Position numbers and translations under genes: made by a program. Source: Hyperoodon ampullatus (taxonomy: Eukaryota > Chordata > Mammalia > Artiodactyla > Ziphiidae). From it: a DNA stretch of 64,000 bases. The notes beneath the pieces are model-generated. The model was given only the letters and a program-made list of their open reading frames with translations, ran no database searches and was not told the DNA's origin. The stretch covers positions 31,942,788 through 32,006,787 of the forward strand of contig OX457070.1 of NCBI GenBank assembly GCA_949752795.1, written 5' to 3'. Of the stretch, positions 34,986 to 47,079 are shown piece after piece (position 1 is the first letter of the stretch; each line of letters opens with the position of its first letter).

Positions 34986-36319
34986 GCAGAGTTTTTTGAA
35001 ATCTTTTGCACATGCTTCTCCAAGCTCTTCTGGATGACTAGGATGAAATAGACCACAGACGCTTCAGAGAACTTGTGTTGAAAACGTTAGAACCTCAATC
35101 AGCCTTGGTTGTTGAACCACCAAGTGGTTCCACGGTTGGAGGAACATCACCGTCATGAACAAAGAACATCTGCCTTGTCTGTTATGTGAGTAAGAAAGAA
35201 TCTTCTAGTGTATCTCAGTTGTTCTACACTTCAGGTTCTGTTTGTTTCAGCAGCTGTTTCCCTGATAGTCACTAAACACCATTTCACAGGAGAATATATA
35301 TGTAATTTAATTTTATAATTTAAAAAGGAACAAACTGTTAAAAACCACTCTGCAGGTGTCTAACATTTCTTTCCTGTGTTTGGACTTGTTGACAGGAAGC
35401 CTTGCAAAGGGGAGCGGGATGGGTGCTCACAGTTTTCCAGGTTCCCATAACACCACAATTCCAAGATCGCATGACAGTTGGGGGCCAGAGCATGAATTGT
35501 TTAGATTTCTAAAATGGATCTGGAAATATTATGTTTTTCCTGTTGGGGAAATTCTCTTGATTTATGATCACCATATTTATATGTACTAAATCATACTGAA
35601 GTGTATTAAATATTTTGTTTTTTAATTTTGGTTGAGCGGGGTACCGGTCATCCAAATGAATGACTATTCACAAGTGACATAAATTCCGAGAGGCATTTAC
35701 AGTAGGTGTGCATTATTTGAATGGCAGAGGCAGACTGATGGTCTCTGGATCCCACGTGAGCATCAGGCAGTGCAGCAACAGCTCAGCAGGATTGCTCTCC
35801 AACCATAAACTTGAGTTGTTATGATTGTTGGTAACAGTTGTACTTTAAAGCATGAAGAAGGGTTGTTTTAAAATTATGATCCATGTTGTTCCCTGATCAC
35901 TATATTTAAAGGCCTTGATGCTTCTATGATGTCATGGTTAGAGCCAATGCATGCCCTTGTAACTGATGGAAATGCTTCAGTGCCACATTAATATCTATCT
36001 GCATGACCATCAGAGTAAATTCATTTATTATTTGAATATCTTAGCTGTCACCTGGTTAAAAATAACCGTTTACTATTCTTTTTGAAAAATGTTATTCCAA
36101 GGTTGCTGTTATATTGTTTTCACACAAACGAGAAACCCTCTACCCTCAATCATTTATTGACTTTACTCTACTCTCAGGACAGTGTTATGTACCAGAAATG
36201 TGGGGAAGAAAGAAGAGATGTGTAACATGGGTTCTACCGTCTTAGGATGGACACACTTAACATAAGAAACATTTGTGAACAGTGGTAGAATTTCATATTA
36301 GATTTGCTCAAGAGGACCT
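34986..36319. other. Unassigned DNA
   Basis: About 1.3 kb with no gene. Nothing beyond short open frames is visible. Confidence 0.45.
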
Positions 36320-36480
36320 TGAGCATGGATTTGAATCATGTCCCTGGTATCTTCAAGCCGTATAACACTGAACAAATTATTTAATCCGTAGGGGCTCAGT
36401 TTTTCCATCTGCAAGACAGTTATGCTACTACCTTCAAACACTGTAGGTCAGATAAAGCAGTAGAGCATCTCATATGGTCC
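36320..36480 (+). mobile_element. MIR SINE, sense
   Basis: Sense MIR with 'GGATTTGAATCATGTCCC' (box B region), 'ACTGAACAAATTATTTAATCC' and 'GGCTCAGTTTTTCCATCTGCAA', all recognisable but diverged. Confidence 0.75.
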
Positions 36481-36759
36481 TAACACCAGTCCTGGGAGAA
36501 CAAGAAGATGGTTCACAGTTATCAGTCAATTCATCCAGCAGTAGATGAGGGGTCTTCACAGACAAGGGAAGGCTTAAAAAGCAGTAAATTATTAAGGAAG
36601 ACTCAAAAGAGGCAAGAAATAAGGACTCTAAACCTACAAGTGTAGGTGAGGGCCAACCAGGTCTAAGTAAGTAGGATTAAGAAAACAGAAGTGTGGCGAT
36701 GTGAACATGATTCTGTACTATGTTCTACGTCTGCTGGAACATCTTATATACGTGTTATG

Positions 36760-37046
36760 TCTCACCTCTGGCTTAGGAGGACACTCATAAATCGGCCACT
36801 GATCGCCAGTTCTTGTGAATTGAGTTACACTTTTAAGATCACTAGATTTCACAAAACACTTCCTGTCACTCGATTGACTTATTTGTTTGTTGTATACCAT
36901 CTCCCCCTCCCTGGGACTGTAAGCTCCAAGAGAACAGGAACATACTGTTTTACCGCTGATAATTTTTTTCACTGATAAATCCTTAGTCCTGAGACCTGGA
37001 AAAGAATAAGCACTTGATATACATTTTAAATAAATGACTGAATTAA
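36760..37046 (+). mobile_element. LINE-2 3' end, sense
   Basis: 'GGGACTGTAAGCTCCAAGAGAA' and 'AATAAGCACTTGATATACATTTTAAATAAATGACTGAAT' (in pieces) follow the L2 3' terminus. Just downstream (37050-37145), sequence reading 'AGGCAGGTCCCTGCCATCAAGAG' looks like another L2 end in reverse, at low confidence. Confidence 0.7.
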
Positions 37047-37290
37047 ATAAATAACTGGGTATCCATTATGGGCAAATCACAGTGTTTTGGTCTGAGGCCA
37101 AAAGATGCTTAAGGCAGGTCCCTGCCATCAAGAGATGGGCTCTGTTGGGTCAAAGCCAATTATGCAGTGTTTTTGCTTGCAACTGACTTAGGGATGGGCT
37201 GAGTTAAGGCAATATTGGCCAGTAAAACAAATGGATGTTTCTTCCAGAAGTTCTGAAGGAAAAAATTCTGGACTCTTGAGAGAAATCCAA

Positions 37291-37336
37291 GTCTCTCTCT
37301 CTCTCATCTGTCTCTCTCTCTGTCTCTCTTTCTCTT
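37291..37336 (+). repeat. (TC)n simple repeat
   Basis: Interrupted TCTCTC runs over about 46 bases. Confidence 0.85.
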
Positions 37337-37339
37337 CTC

Positions 37340-37585
37340 CCCTCCACTCCTTTCCCCACCTTAGCCCTTGATGACCACAGTCATCTTGAGACCACAAGAC
37401 AAGACGAGCAGCACAGGAAGCAGAGTAGAGCTGAAAGAGTGGAGAGAAAAGAAGGTGGTAGGCCTGTCACTTGGTACTCCACCCGATTTTGGACTCTCAG
37501 TTCTGTGAGTCCTTGAGAATCATTATTGCATAAGCCACCAGGAGCTGGCTTTTGTTACTTCAGCCAAAACATCACAACTGGTACC
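37340..37585 (+). mobile_element. Possible MLT1-type LTR end, sense
   Basis: 'CATAAGCCACCAGGAGCTGGC' followed by 'TTGTTACTTCAGCC' resembles the conserved 3' end of MLT1 LTRs (TAAGCCACC...TTGTTATGGCAGCC). The 5' half is not clear. Confidence 0.5.
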
Positions 37586-38169
37586 ACCTGCTACAATTTC
37601 TTCCAGAGAATTGAGTAAAAAATATATGTGGTCAACAAGAACCTGCCAAGTAGTCTCGCAAATAACCTTTCAAAATACTCCATGCCAAGAAGCATCATCT
37701 AAGGCTTCCTCAGATACAGGAAGACAGTAAGAAAGCCCAGTTTGATGGAATTAAGACTAGAAACTAAATCTTGCTGCTTTTGCTAAGAGAAAAAAAAAAA
37801 GAACTATTGTACAGAAATGAAAGTAGGAGTGTCTTGTATCCTTTGAGAGTCTTAGTAACTGATGTGCACATGGTAGTACAATAGTTTCATCTATACACAC
37901 TTATCAGTTTTGTTTTTAAAAGGTGCTGTAATGGGTAGTGAAATAGGCTGACCTGGTCACTCAACATCATCTTGGTTTTCCTGGACTGTTGGCCATTCTG
38001 CAGCTCTGTCCACTCTCAGGTAGAAAAGAGCGCAACAAAGAGATGAGATACAAATGGATCACTTCCAGTTCTAGTTGCTATCATGGCTGAAAGGTGTGAG
38101 AGAGAAATTTAGAACTATTGACCACTGGGAAATATTTCAAATTTAAATAATTTATATACTCCTCCCATC
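37586..38169. other. Unassigned DNA
   Basis: No recognised gene or repeat in about 580 bases. Confidence 0.45.
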
Positions 38170-38405
38170 CCCCATACTCAGTCCAGCACTCTCTAGACCC
38201 TTCCCTGCTTATTTTCTCCATAGCATTTATTGTCTCGACAGAATACATATTGTAGTTACTTAGTTGTTATTGTTCATATCCTCCTACTAAATTGTAGGCT
38301 CCACGAAGGCAGGGATTGCTGTTATCTAGTTCACTGCTAATTGCCAGCATCTATGAGAGTACCTGCTACATAATAACTAACTAATCAATATGCATTGAAA
38401 GAATG
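38170..38405 (+). mobile_element. LINE-2 3' end, sense
   Basis: 'CTCCACGAAGGCAGGGATTG', 'TCTAGTTCACTGCTAATTGCCAGC' in part, and a terminal 'TGCATTGAAAGAATGAATGG' match the L2 3' end. Confidence 0.8.
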
Positions 38406-39736
38406 AATGGATTTTTCATTTGTACAAGTATAAATCAATTGACATATTTTATAAACTCAGTTTGAAATCACAAATGCAAGCTTGAAAAGACTTTCTCTGG
38501 TGTCTTCTTTTAGCTAACAAACAATTTTTAAACATGAAGTGACTTCTTTTAAAACTCAGATCCACTCAAAACATATTTAACTCAGGGAAGAGTATGTTAA
38601 GGAAAATGCAGATTCACTCCATCAGGGAGCAAGGAGAGAATGTGAAGACTTTGGGAGTACTGACTTGCTCTACATATCTGAAAATTACAAGGATATATTG
38701 TTTTCCCATGCACTTTTAACTAGAGATGAACCATCCTCTATTGAGACTAGGATTACATATATATTAATTTTGAAAGTGCTGCAGTAAAAAAAGTCAGTGT
38801 TTTCAAACTTTTCCCTGGAAGAAATATGAGACAGAAATATCCCAACTCTTAGGGTAACGCATGGTAATTTTTGCTCCTCTTCGCCAGGTGGTTCTTTCTT
38901 TGCCTGGCAAGGTTGCACTGCCTTCCCTGGGCTGCAGCAACTTCCTTGGTTTCTCACCTCTCTGTTCCCCTTGCTTCTGCCTCCTCCCTCCCCTATTCTT
39001 TGAGGAGACATTGTGGTCCAGTGATCTGCAAAACGTTAACAAGTGCTGAACAAGTGTGGAATCCATATAATCCCTTGGGTCCATTTGTTCCCCTAGAGTT
39101 AAATATACAGTTTCTTTCTCAACAAGTACCATCCACTTCTTGTTCTAGGAGGAGATGCTTGTGAGTAAAACTCACTTCTGCATGGCTCACCATCAAAGAT
39201 GGGCTTGTTAAATAGGTCATCAGAGGGCTTCCAGCTCTTGGTTGCTGGGGTACCATATTTCCTAAACAGAAGCAGGAAGTCAACCAGGACATTTATTCAC
39301 TGAAGTTCAGGCTTTTGTATTATAAAACTTCTAGCAGATGTGATAAGCAGTAAATTGCAGATCTATCACTTTTTTTTTCACCCCAGAAAGTGCAGTTGTA
39401 TGAAATCAGCAGAATCCTGCCTCTCTGTGATTTATAACCCACCTTTGACCACGTCTTATCAGGTTCCCACAAGCCCCTTTCTGAGGCAGCTTGTGTCTGA
39501 ACGACAATAGACAAACCAGCACCATTATGCACCCGAATCTCTCTCTGCATTCTAGACACCAAGATTACATCTGGAGTATTGATTTATTGCTGCTTTCCCC
39601 CCACCCCACCCCAGGGACCAGTTTGTTCAGCCTGAACAAGATCTACTATTATTAAACAGAGTCAACAACTCTTATGTGAACTTGGTAAAGAAATTATCAT
39701 TGGCTCTCACCTTTCTAGCAACCCGGGCATATAAGG
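38406..39736. other. Unassigned DNA
   Basis: About 1.3 kb. Overlapping open frames near 38685-39164 on both strands show no domain or codon signature and are treated as chance. Confidence 0.45.
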
Positions 39737-39750
39737 AAAAGCTTGCATTT

Positions 39751-40099
39751 ATTTATTTATTTTTTCTTATAAATGTATTTATTTTGTTTATTTTTATTTT
39801 TGGCTGCGTTGGGTTTTCTTTGCTGCATGCGGACTTTCTCTAGTTGCAGTGAGCAGGGGCTACTCTTCATTGCGGTGCGCAGGCTTCTCGTTGCGGTGGC
39901 TTCTCTTGTTGCAGAGCACGGCCTCTAGATGCACAGGCTTCATTAGTTGTGGCTCACGGGCTCTAGAGCACAGGCTCAGTAGTTGTGGTGCACGGGCTTA
40001 GTTGCCTGCGACATGTGGGATCCTCCTAGACCAGGGCTTGAACCCGTGTCCCCTGCATTGGCAGATGGATTCTTAACCACTGTGTCACCAGGGAAGCCC
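39751..40099 (-). mobile_element. Long-form CHR-family SINE, antisense
   Basis: The reverse long-form copy starts with an AAATA-type tail, then 'TTTTTGGCTGCGTTGGGTTTT'. It has 'AGTTGTGGCTCACGGGCTC' and 'AGTAGTTGTGGTGCACGGGC' units and ends 'GTGTCACCAGGGAAGCCC'. The duplication AAAAGCTTGCATT / AAAAGCTTTCATT lies at 39737-39749 and 40100-40112, with one mismatch. Confidence 0.94.
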
Positions 40100-40112
40100 A
40101 AAAGCTTTCATT

Positions 40113-41914
40113 GAAATATTTAGACTGTTTGCTTGCCTCTGCTTTTCTCTTTTTTAAGTATGCAAAATAAAATAAAACAGGCCTTGGGAAGAAGGGAATA
40201 TTTGTCCTTTCTCAGATGTTGAAACACAATGTGCTTTCTTTTATGAACTGCCCTGAAATGATTACAAATCCCTGCTTTGGTGTGTACTTCCGAAACACTT
40301 ACTGTATCTGTAGCAATGAGGTTTTATGACAGCTTTAACATTTTCTGCAAAATATATATTTTCTACCAGTAGATCATTTGGGGGAGCGATATAAATTTTA
40401 CAGCACATCACAGTTTTATATCACTTACAAATGTCTGATGTAGGATTCACATTAAGCAAGCCCCACATCCACGCACAGTTTTCTATTCTTCAGGGTATTT
40501 ATGTTTGTCAGGCAGAAGGGCCTTTCAACGCTTTTCTCTTTACAAATGATCATTCCTACTCCCTCGTCACTTCTCAGTTTAACATCATTGGATCTGACTA
40601 TTTGTCTATGGGAGATTCACCCCATTCTCATCAATTTACATAGCAGACAATATCTGCATTACCTCTGCTCTCTAAGTCCCACAGATGGGGTGGGTGGCCC
40701 CTCTGGGGTTTCTAGAATCTCTGAAGACCTGAGTAAGCTAAATGAAAACCAAAGAAGAAAATCTTTTTTATAGGGCTCTTACTTTCTGAACCCCCAGTTG
40801 GTTCCTATGGTCTGACATATGCTAGAGAACTTAAAAGCGGCTCCGGAACAGAATTCCTTCAACCATAACTGCCTTAAGAGGTCTGGGCCCATTACTGCTA
40901 AATCTGTGGGAAAGTTCTGGGGCCATGATCCCAAGGATTTAAACACATTGAAATTAGGAAAGAAGAGAATCAAATTCAGGTTCAAAGTGGTAGCGGTTTG
41001 TTGTGGTTCTTACCAGAATGCCATTTTTGGAAAATTTTCTGCCACCTTTGTTCATTGGGTCAGGAACTGGCTGTCTTTAATATTTCTCATTTATATGAGG
41101 CCCACTCTTGGTGCTTGAATACCTGGAAGTTTCTCATGTAGGTATTTCATCATAATGGATGAAGAAAAGTATTTGTGTTTCGAGGCATAGTGGGCATATA
41201 GAGTTTGTTTGTTTCACTGGGAAATTATATTCCTTCCTCCCAACTTCCACACCCACTCCAAAAAAAAAAAAAAAATTCCTGCTCAGTCCACTTGGTTTGA
41301 GTAGGAGTGGACTTAGAACTTCAACTCAAGGTGGTAGATTTGCGACCCAGGCCCAGTCAATTAGAAAGATTCTCTTTGTGTCTATGGGATCATGAGCTAC
41401 ATAAATGATACAGGCTCAGGGCTACCAGAGGTCATCATGGAGCCACACGGAGAAAACCTGTCTGAGACTGAAACGAAGCAGATGCAAACAGAGCCCAGAG
41501 TTGGAGACAAAGTCTAAGACCTGAGCTGTTCTGCCTACAGTCTCCTTCACCTCTTGGACTATTCATTTATGTCAGTCAGTAAATCCCCCCTTTCAACTTA
41601 AGCCAATGCAAAAGGAAGGGTAAACAACAACACATAAGGAGTCCGTTCAGATAAACCACATTATACATTGCATACTTCATGGTCTATGTTTTTCACACAA
41701 CAAACAGTGTCATTTGTCTTTTTATGTCCTGTACTATGGTCATTCATAATTTATGACATTGTTTGGAAGAAGAAGTTGAAAAGTATAGGTTTCTATTAAA
41801 ACAAAGGGTTGCTCCATCCTGGTGCCAGTTTCTATTATAGTTGGCCCAAGGGACCAGTCTGGACAAGGAGGACAGACCAGAGGTAACTGGACATAATCCC
41901 CAAGCAGTAGGGAA
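40113..41914. other. Unassigned DNA
   Basis: About 1.8 kb. The 99-codon open frame near 40819-41118 has no recognisable domain. A short poly(A) lies at about 41260-41274. Nothing here supports a gene. Confidence 0.45.
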
Positions 41915-42200
41915 CTAAAATAAGTGTTTGAGCAAAGGAGTGACAATTACAGATTTGCTTTCCAAGAAGCTAAAACTGACAGCTGTGTAAAAAGAGAAGA
42001 CAGTGGGGAGAGATTTGTAAAGGGCATAGCTTTTAAGCCAAGTAGAGAATAGCTGAGACAGTGCCAGCAAAAGGGGAAAAGAGAGAGTAAGTTTGGGGAA
42101 AGTTTCTGAGGCTGATGGGCAGGACTCAGTGATTGAATACATGGGTGTAGGAATGGAGGTGTCAGAATTCCAGTAAAGAGACAGGTAGATAGTGATGATG
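41915..42200 (+). mobile_element. Ancient mammalian interspersed repeat, family not named
   Basis: 'GGAGTGACAATTACAGATTTG', 'AACTGACAGCTGTG' and 'GAATACATGGGTGTAGGAATGG' belong to the same purine-rich old repeat as 22440-23140, at a different part of its consensus. Confidence 0.5.
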
Positions 42201-42949
42201 TTACTGATCTTGAGGAAAAGAAGCATTATTGAACAGGTAGAAGGAAGAAGAGGTGTTAGTTTTCCATGGTAATTTCAGCTTTGGCTGCAGTTTTACTGCC
42301 TTCGGGATAATCAGATGAGTTTGGAAGTGTAGAGTGATATTAAGGCTGAAAACATTAGTGGTAGGAGATTTCTACATCTGATGACAGTAGAGTCATGAAA
42401 ATGAATGCATTTATTCATAGAAAACAAACACATGGAGCTAAGGGAGAGAGAAAAACAGGCCCACAGGGGCCACCACCATTCAGGGGCAGATTCAGTCTAA
42501 GGAACCAGGGAAGGAGACTGAGCAGAAGCCATCAGACTTGAGGCGGGAAAGACAGGTCCTCAGGGCTTCATGTGGAGGACATTTTCACAGAGGAGAGTAG
42601 TCTACATTCACTTAATTTACAAAAGTCATGGACATCCCTGGACTTCTCAATTTACTTACAAATGAGGTGAAAACATCATTTACTGGAGAGCTCAGATGGG
42701 AAATGGCGTTGCCATAGCACTGGCTTTTGTTGAGAGGAAATGTCCCTTCTCAGTGAGAGCGGTAAAGGTGAGAGTTTATTCAACATCAGCTGAAGAAATC
42801 GTATGTCTTTCCAATTTTAGAATGTTCTTTTTCCTTCCCATGCAAATGTGATTCACCCTCTGGATCATGCTGTATTTCTGATCACCCAATACCTCTTTTT
42901 TCCCCTCGTATATATATATATGTCCTTTCTGAACAAGTAATACTACTGT
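42201..42949. other. Unassigned DNA with short (TA)n
   Basis: A (TA)n of about 12 bases lies near 42909-42921. Nothing else is recognised. Confidence 0.45.
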
Positions 42950-43235
42950 ATATTAATGCTGACACTCTTTACATGCCGGGCACAGTTCCAAACACCTTAT
43001 ACAATTATTATACATATTAATTATTATATTATTGATTATTATATATTAATTATTAACATATAATAATTATATGTTTATTAATTTACTTAATCAACCCCAA
43101 AAGTCTATGACATAGATACTATTATAGTATATGAGAGCACTGAGATACTGAGATGTTAAATAACTTTTCCAAGTTCATACAACTCGAAAGTCCCAGAGCC
43201 AGGATTTGAACCTGGGCTATATGGCTTTATGATAC
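42950..43235 (-). mobile_element. MIR SINE, antisense, with AT-rich expansion
   Basis: Reverse MIR: 'CATGCCGGGCACAGTTCCAAAC', then an expanded ATTATT/TATTAAT tract (about 43005-43085), then 'GATGTTAAATAACTTTTCCAAG' and 'AGCCAGGATTTGAACCTGGG'. The AT-rich tract appears to replace the MIR middle. Confidence 0.8.
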
Positions 43236-43389
43236 ATGGATCACATATCTGTGGTCTGTTTTGTGGATATGCATGTGTGTATGTCTTTGTGTTTTGTTGT
43301 TGTTTGGTTGTGTTATTTAGTGACTTTCCAAATAGCTTGCAAACCTTTTGATGGCAGTGCCAAGATCTTATGCTTATTTGAATATTTCC

Positions 43390-43860
43390 TGGAATTTAGT
43401 AATAATAGCTCATGCTTACTAAGCACTTACTAGGTTCCCAGCTCTTGCTAAGTATGTGTACTGTTGGTCCTTGAACAACGAGGGGGTTGGGGGGGCCGAC
43501 ACTTTGCATTGTTGAAAATACTCGTATAACTTATACTGGGCCCTCTGGGTATACCTGGTTCATTGGCATCCAAGGCTCTGCCACATCCATGGAATCAACC
43601 AACCACAGATCATGTAGGACTGTAGTATTTACTATTGAAAAAAAAATCCACAAAAAATTGGACCCTTGCAGTTAACCTGTGTTTTTCAAGCATCCACTGT
43701 ATTTCATTTATTCAGTCAACTCAATGACATGGATGAGGTTATTTTTAATTTACAGATGGGGAACTTGAAGCTTGAGGAGATTAAATAACTTGCTTAAGGT
43801 CACACAGTAGGTGCAGCAGCTAGGGTTTCAACGCACATGAACACTAACCTCTAGATGATA
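43390..43860 (-). mobile_element. MIR SINE, antisense, split by a DNA transposon
   Basis: The left half (43390-43458) has 'TAATAGCTCATGCTTACTAAGC' and 'ACTTACTAGGTTCCCAGC'. The right half (43702-43860) resumes with 'TTACAGATGGGGAACTTGAAG', 'AAATAACTTGCTTAAGGTCAC' and 'ACAGTAGGTGCAGCAGC'. The halves are collinear across the inserted element at 43461-43699. Confidence 0.85.
43461..43699 (+). mobile_element. MER2-like Tigger MITE inserted in MIR
   Basis: Terminal inverted repeats are visible: CTGTTGGTCCTTGAACAACG at the left and TTTTTCAAGCATCCACTG at the right (consensus CAGTTGACCCTTGAACAAC). TA dinucleotides at 43459-43460 and 43700-43701 are the Tc1/mariner-type duplication. Length is about 239 bases, with no transposase. 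The MER2 name is from memory; the Tigger class is well supported by the ends. Confidence 0.83.
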
Positions 43861-45276
43861 TTCGTTCACATACACATGCTTATATGAGTAAGTTCAATAA
43901 ATAGAGGACTTACTGATTGTCTGTAATCATGCATGAGACTGAAGGGGTGGAAATTCACTGTCTTCATGCAGTCCTGCTTGCTGGTCATGTCCTATTTCCT
44001 GTCTATTTTCCACCTGATGGAGAACCTCTAAGCAGGGCTATCGTCAGGTGTTAGATTCAAAATTATATGGGGATCTCAATTATCCAAAAACATTAGAGCT
44101 CAGAAGTGTTCAGTTTGACTAATAAAGTTTGAAGATTTAAAAAAACAAGGAACAATGAGTGAAATTTTCAATTTCAGCATGTCAGAGCATACAAGGTAAA
44201 GGAAATTGGCTTCAGGGAGTCATTTGAATAATGGGACAGTTCAAATAAAGGCTGTTCAGATTACTGATTTTGCACTGTATTTAATCTACCATACAGAGCA
44301 CAGCCCTCCAGAGCATTTGCTTCGGCACTAGGCAACTCTCTGAAGATTCAGCTCAGCCATGCTCCCCTCTCCAGCTCGTCATCAGCCCTTGGAAAGTCTT
44401 GGATTTTTTAAAAATCGCTTTTCAGTGAGGAAATTCCTTTAGCTGTTATTATTATTTTTGTAACATGTTAAATTGTACAATAGCCAAAAATAAATTCCTT
44501 CCAGCTGATCTCCTTCTCTAGGTTGGGACCATATTGTCACCTTCTTTCAACAGCAGTCCTAAGAACGGTAACAGCAAGACTAATGGAAAGTTTGGCTTCC
44601 AAGTCCTCTCTCAAAGCCTTAGTATCCCATTGGGTATTTTGCCTGGAGCACAGTCCAGACATTTGACCTGACCCAGGTCTATCAAGGGAGAGTCATCAGG
44701 AGGAGAGAAGGGAAAGAAGCTCTCTGGCTTTCCTGCTGAGGAAATCTGGGATTTGATTTATTCCTGTCCTGTGAATGCCTCACCTCCAGGGAATGTCATA
44801 TACCACACTCAGCGCAGCAGAAGAGGGAGTTTGATCAGTCCTCACTTGAAGAACCATGTTGATTATTCAGACACTCTTCCAGTAGAAGATCATTTGTCAG
44901 GATGACATGTCTGATTGTCTTGTGAATGCTCCAACTGCAGGATCTGAATAGTTCCCCCATCAACCATCACCCAAATAAAATGAAATGGCTGAAACCTAGG
45001 AGAAGAAGGACAAACCCCGAAAAAAAGGGAAGGGAGAAAGGAAAAAAAGCTCTAGAAGGAGCCAAAGAGACAGAAGATGGCAGGTGAGCAGGGAAGGTCC
45101 AAAGAAAAGGGAATTGTTCTTTGCTCATCCCAGAAATATTGGCTACTTGGGGCTTCTTAGGTCATAGGACCAACCCACATACACTGAGGAGTAGAAGGGG
45201 CCAGTTGAAGTGGACTCATTTTCATTCCTTAATCTCTAACCTGCTTATTGTAGATTCTATGGCTTAGAAGACATGG
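43861..45276. other. Unassigned DNA
   Basis: About 1.4 kb with no recognised gene or repeat. Confidence 0.45.
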
Positions 45277-45451
45277 GGAAGGGAAGAGAAGGGAAGGGAA
45301 GGGAAGGGAAGGGGAGGGAAGGAAGAGGAGGGGAGGGGAGGGGAGGGAAGGGAAGGGAAGGGAAGGGAGGGGAGGGGAGGGGAGGGAAGGGGAGGGAAGG
45401 GGAGGGAAGGGAAGGGAAGGGGAGGGAAGGGAAAGGAAAGAAAAGGAAAGA
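45277..45451 (+). repeat. Polypurine (GGGAA/GGGGA)n tract
   Basis: About 175 bases of uninterrupted purines made of GGGAA and GGGGAG units. Runs of three or four G every five to seven bases give strong G-quadruplex and triplex potential. Long open frames on both strands here arise from the stop-free repeat and are not genes. Confidence 0.95.
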
Positions 45452-46344
45452 ATGATTTGACCCTGGAGTTTGCTCTGCACAAAGATAAAATGCATTTTTC
45501 TTTCCCCTTTCATTTAGAGAGATTATTCAACATTTGTTCTAAGATATTCAAAGCCTTTAAAGAAAAAATGTAATTCAAAAGCTTCTCCTGATTGTTTGCA
45601 TTACTAAAGGTGGGATTTTGAGCAGAGACTGCTCTTGAATTTAGGAAACATGTCGATAGCCCTTTTAGTTAGGAAGGACTGTGCAGGAGTAGAAACTGGA
45701 GAATAGTCTCTGAAGAGAACAGGAGAAAGAGGGTGGGACACTTGGGTCTTGAAGAAGTGTGAAAAGATGGATAGAAAGTTGAGCAGCCTCACCTGGGCAG
45801 CGTGTCAGCCAGCTGGTTCCTAAGAGAAATGGCCAGCCATGGGAAAAGAGTCGATTAACTTCAGAAATAGTGATGTTTACTGTTGCCCCACGTGCCACAA
45901 AATAAGCTCCCTTTGTTATCCTCATCCCCTTATTGACAATATGTTTCTTACAATGGACCGTGTTAGTGACAGTGAGAGGAGTTAGTGGGTAGGAAGTGCT
46001 CACTACTGGGGTGGGACCAGAAGGAGAATTGTGGCTTCCACACATCACACCTGCTTTGAGGTTAGCAGGGTGCCAGCAGCATCACTTTGAGGGAAAGCAG
46101 TAGTCCTGCATTTCCAGGGGATACCCAGCAGTCAGATTCACTGAAACCCAAGGTAACCTGGCTGGGACCATTGGGAGGCAGTGAGAACAAAGTGGCAGGA
46201 CCTGTGTGAACTGACTCTATGAGGAGAGGCAAGATAAACTCTCCTTTCCCTAAACACAAAGGCAGATGGAAGGATGGAATAGGGGAGCAGTAGGCTAGAT
46301 CCTGCTAATATGTGGCTTTGGACAAAGCAGATGGCAGATAATTG
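45452..46344. other. Unassigned DNA
   Basis: About 890 bases. The antisense 127-codon frame at 45665-46048 has no recognisable domain. Confidence 0.45.
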
Positions 46345-46475
46345 AGTTATAATTCATCCAATAAGTGTTTATTGAGCACCTGTTACATGACAGGCACTGT
46401 GCCAGGTGCTGGGATATAAAATCTAATTACACAGACAGTATCCTCAAGAAGTGTACATCTAGAAAAAAGACATGC
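46345..46475 (-). mobile_element. LINE-2 3' end, antisense
   Basis: 'TAAGTGTTTATTGAGCACCTG', 'CAGGCACTGTGCCAGGTGCTGG' in part, and 'TCCTCAAGAAGTGTACATCTAG' are the L2 3' end in reverse. Confidence 0.8.
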
Positions 46476-46529
46476 ACATGGGTTGACAGTTACCCAACAG
46501 TGAGATGAATAGGATGATAACTGGAACAC

Positions 46530-46690
46530 TGATAACAGCCATCACTTCTCTGCTGTTTACTCTGCACTTGGCACTGGGCCAAGTGCTTTTCATGTTCTAC
46601 AACGTTTACCCTTCCCAAGGACTCAATGTGGAAAATCTTAGTAGACCCATCTTACTGATGAGGACATTGAGACTTAGATAATCTTTTTTC
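46530..46690 (-). mobile_element. MIR SINE, antisense
   Basis: 'CTTGGCACTGGGCCAAGTGC', 'CCCATCTTACTGATGAGGAC' and 'ATTGAGACTTAGATAATC' follow the reverse MIR order. Confidence 0.75.
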
Positions 46691-47079
46691 CATCCAAGTC
46701 CATAATGCTTATATATTTCCTAATCAGGGTATGAAACCTCAGGTCTAATCCCAGAGCTTGTCCTCTTCATAGGGTGTTCTCTGGGGGATGGGCAGAGGCA
46801 CCAGTCAGTCCTTAAGGCTTTACAGCAAGAGATGAGATAATGTTGGATTTGATATTAAAATATGAGTAATAGCTTCATATAAGATGCTGGGGGTGGGAGT
46901 GGTGGAAGTGTGTATGTGCAAGTTGCAAGCAGAAGGAGAGACATGTGCTGCTTCATGGAGATGTGGAGCGCCATACTATGCCGACAGCACTTAGGTTTGG
47001 TTACAGTATAAGGATGAAGGTGGGTGTGGGGTGGGAGAGGAAGAGGGGAACCATGGTACATGGACCTAGACAGGTCACT
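46691..47079. other. Unassigned DNA
   Basis: No recognised feature in about 390 bases. Confidence 0.4.

Noticed and set aside
45229..45513. Antisense frame of Pro/Leu/Ser repeats and sense frame of Gly/Glu/Lys repeats
   Set aside because: Both are translations of the stop-free polypurine tract.
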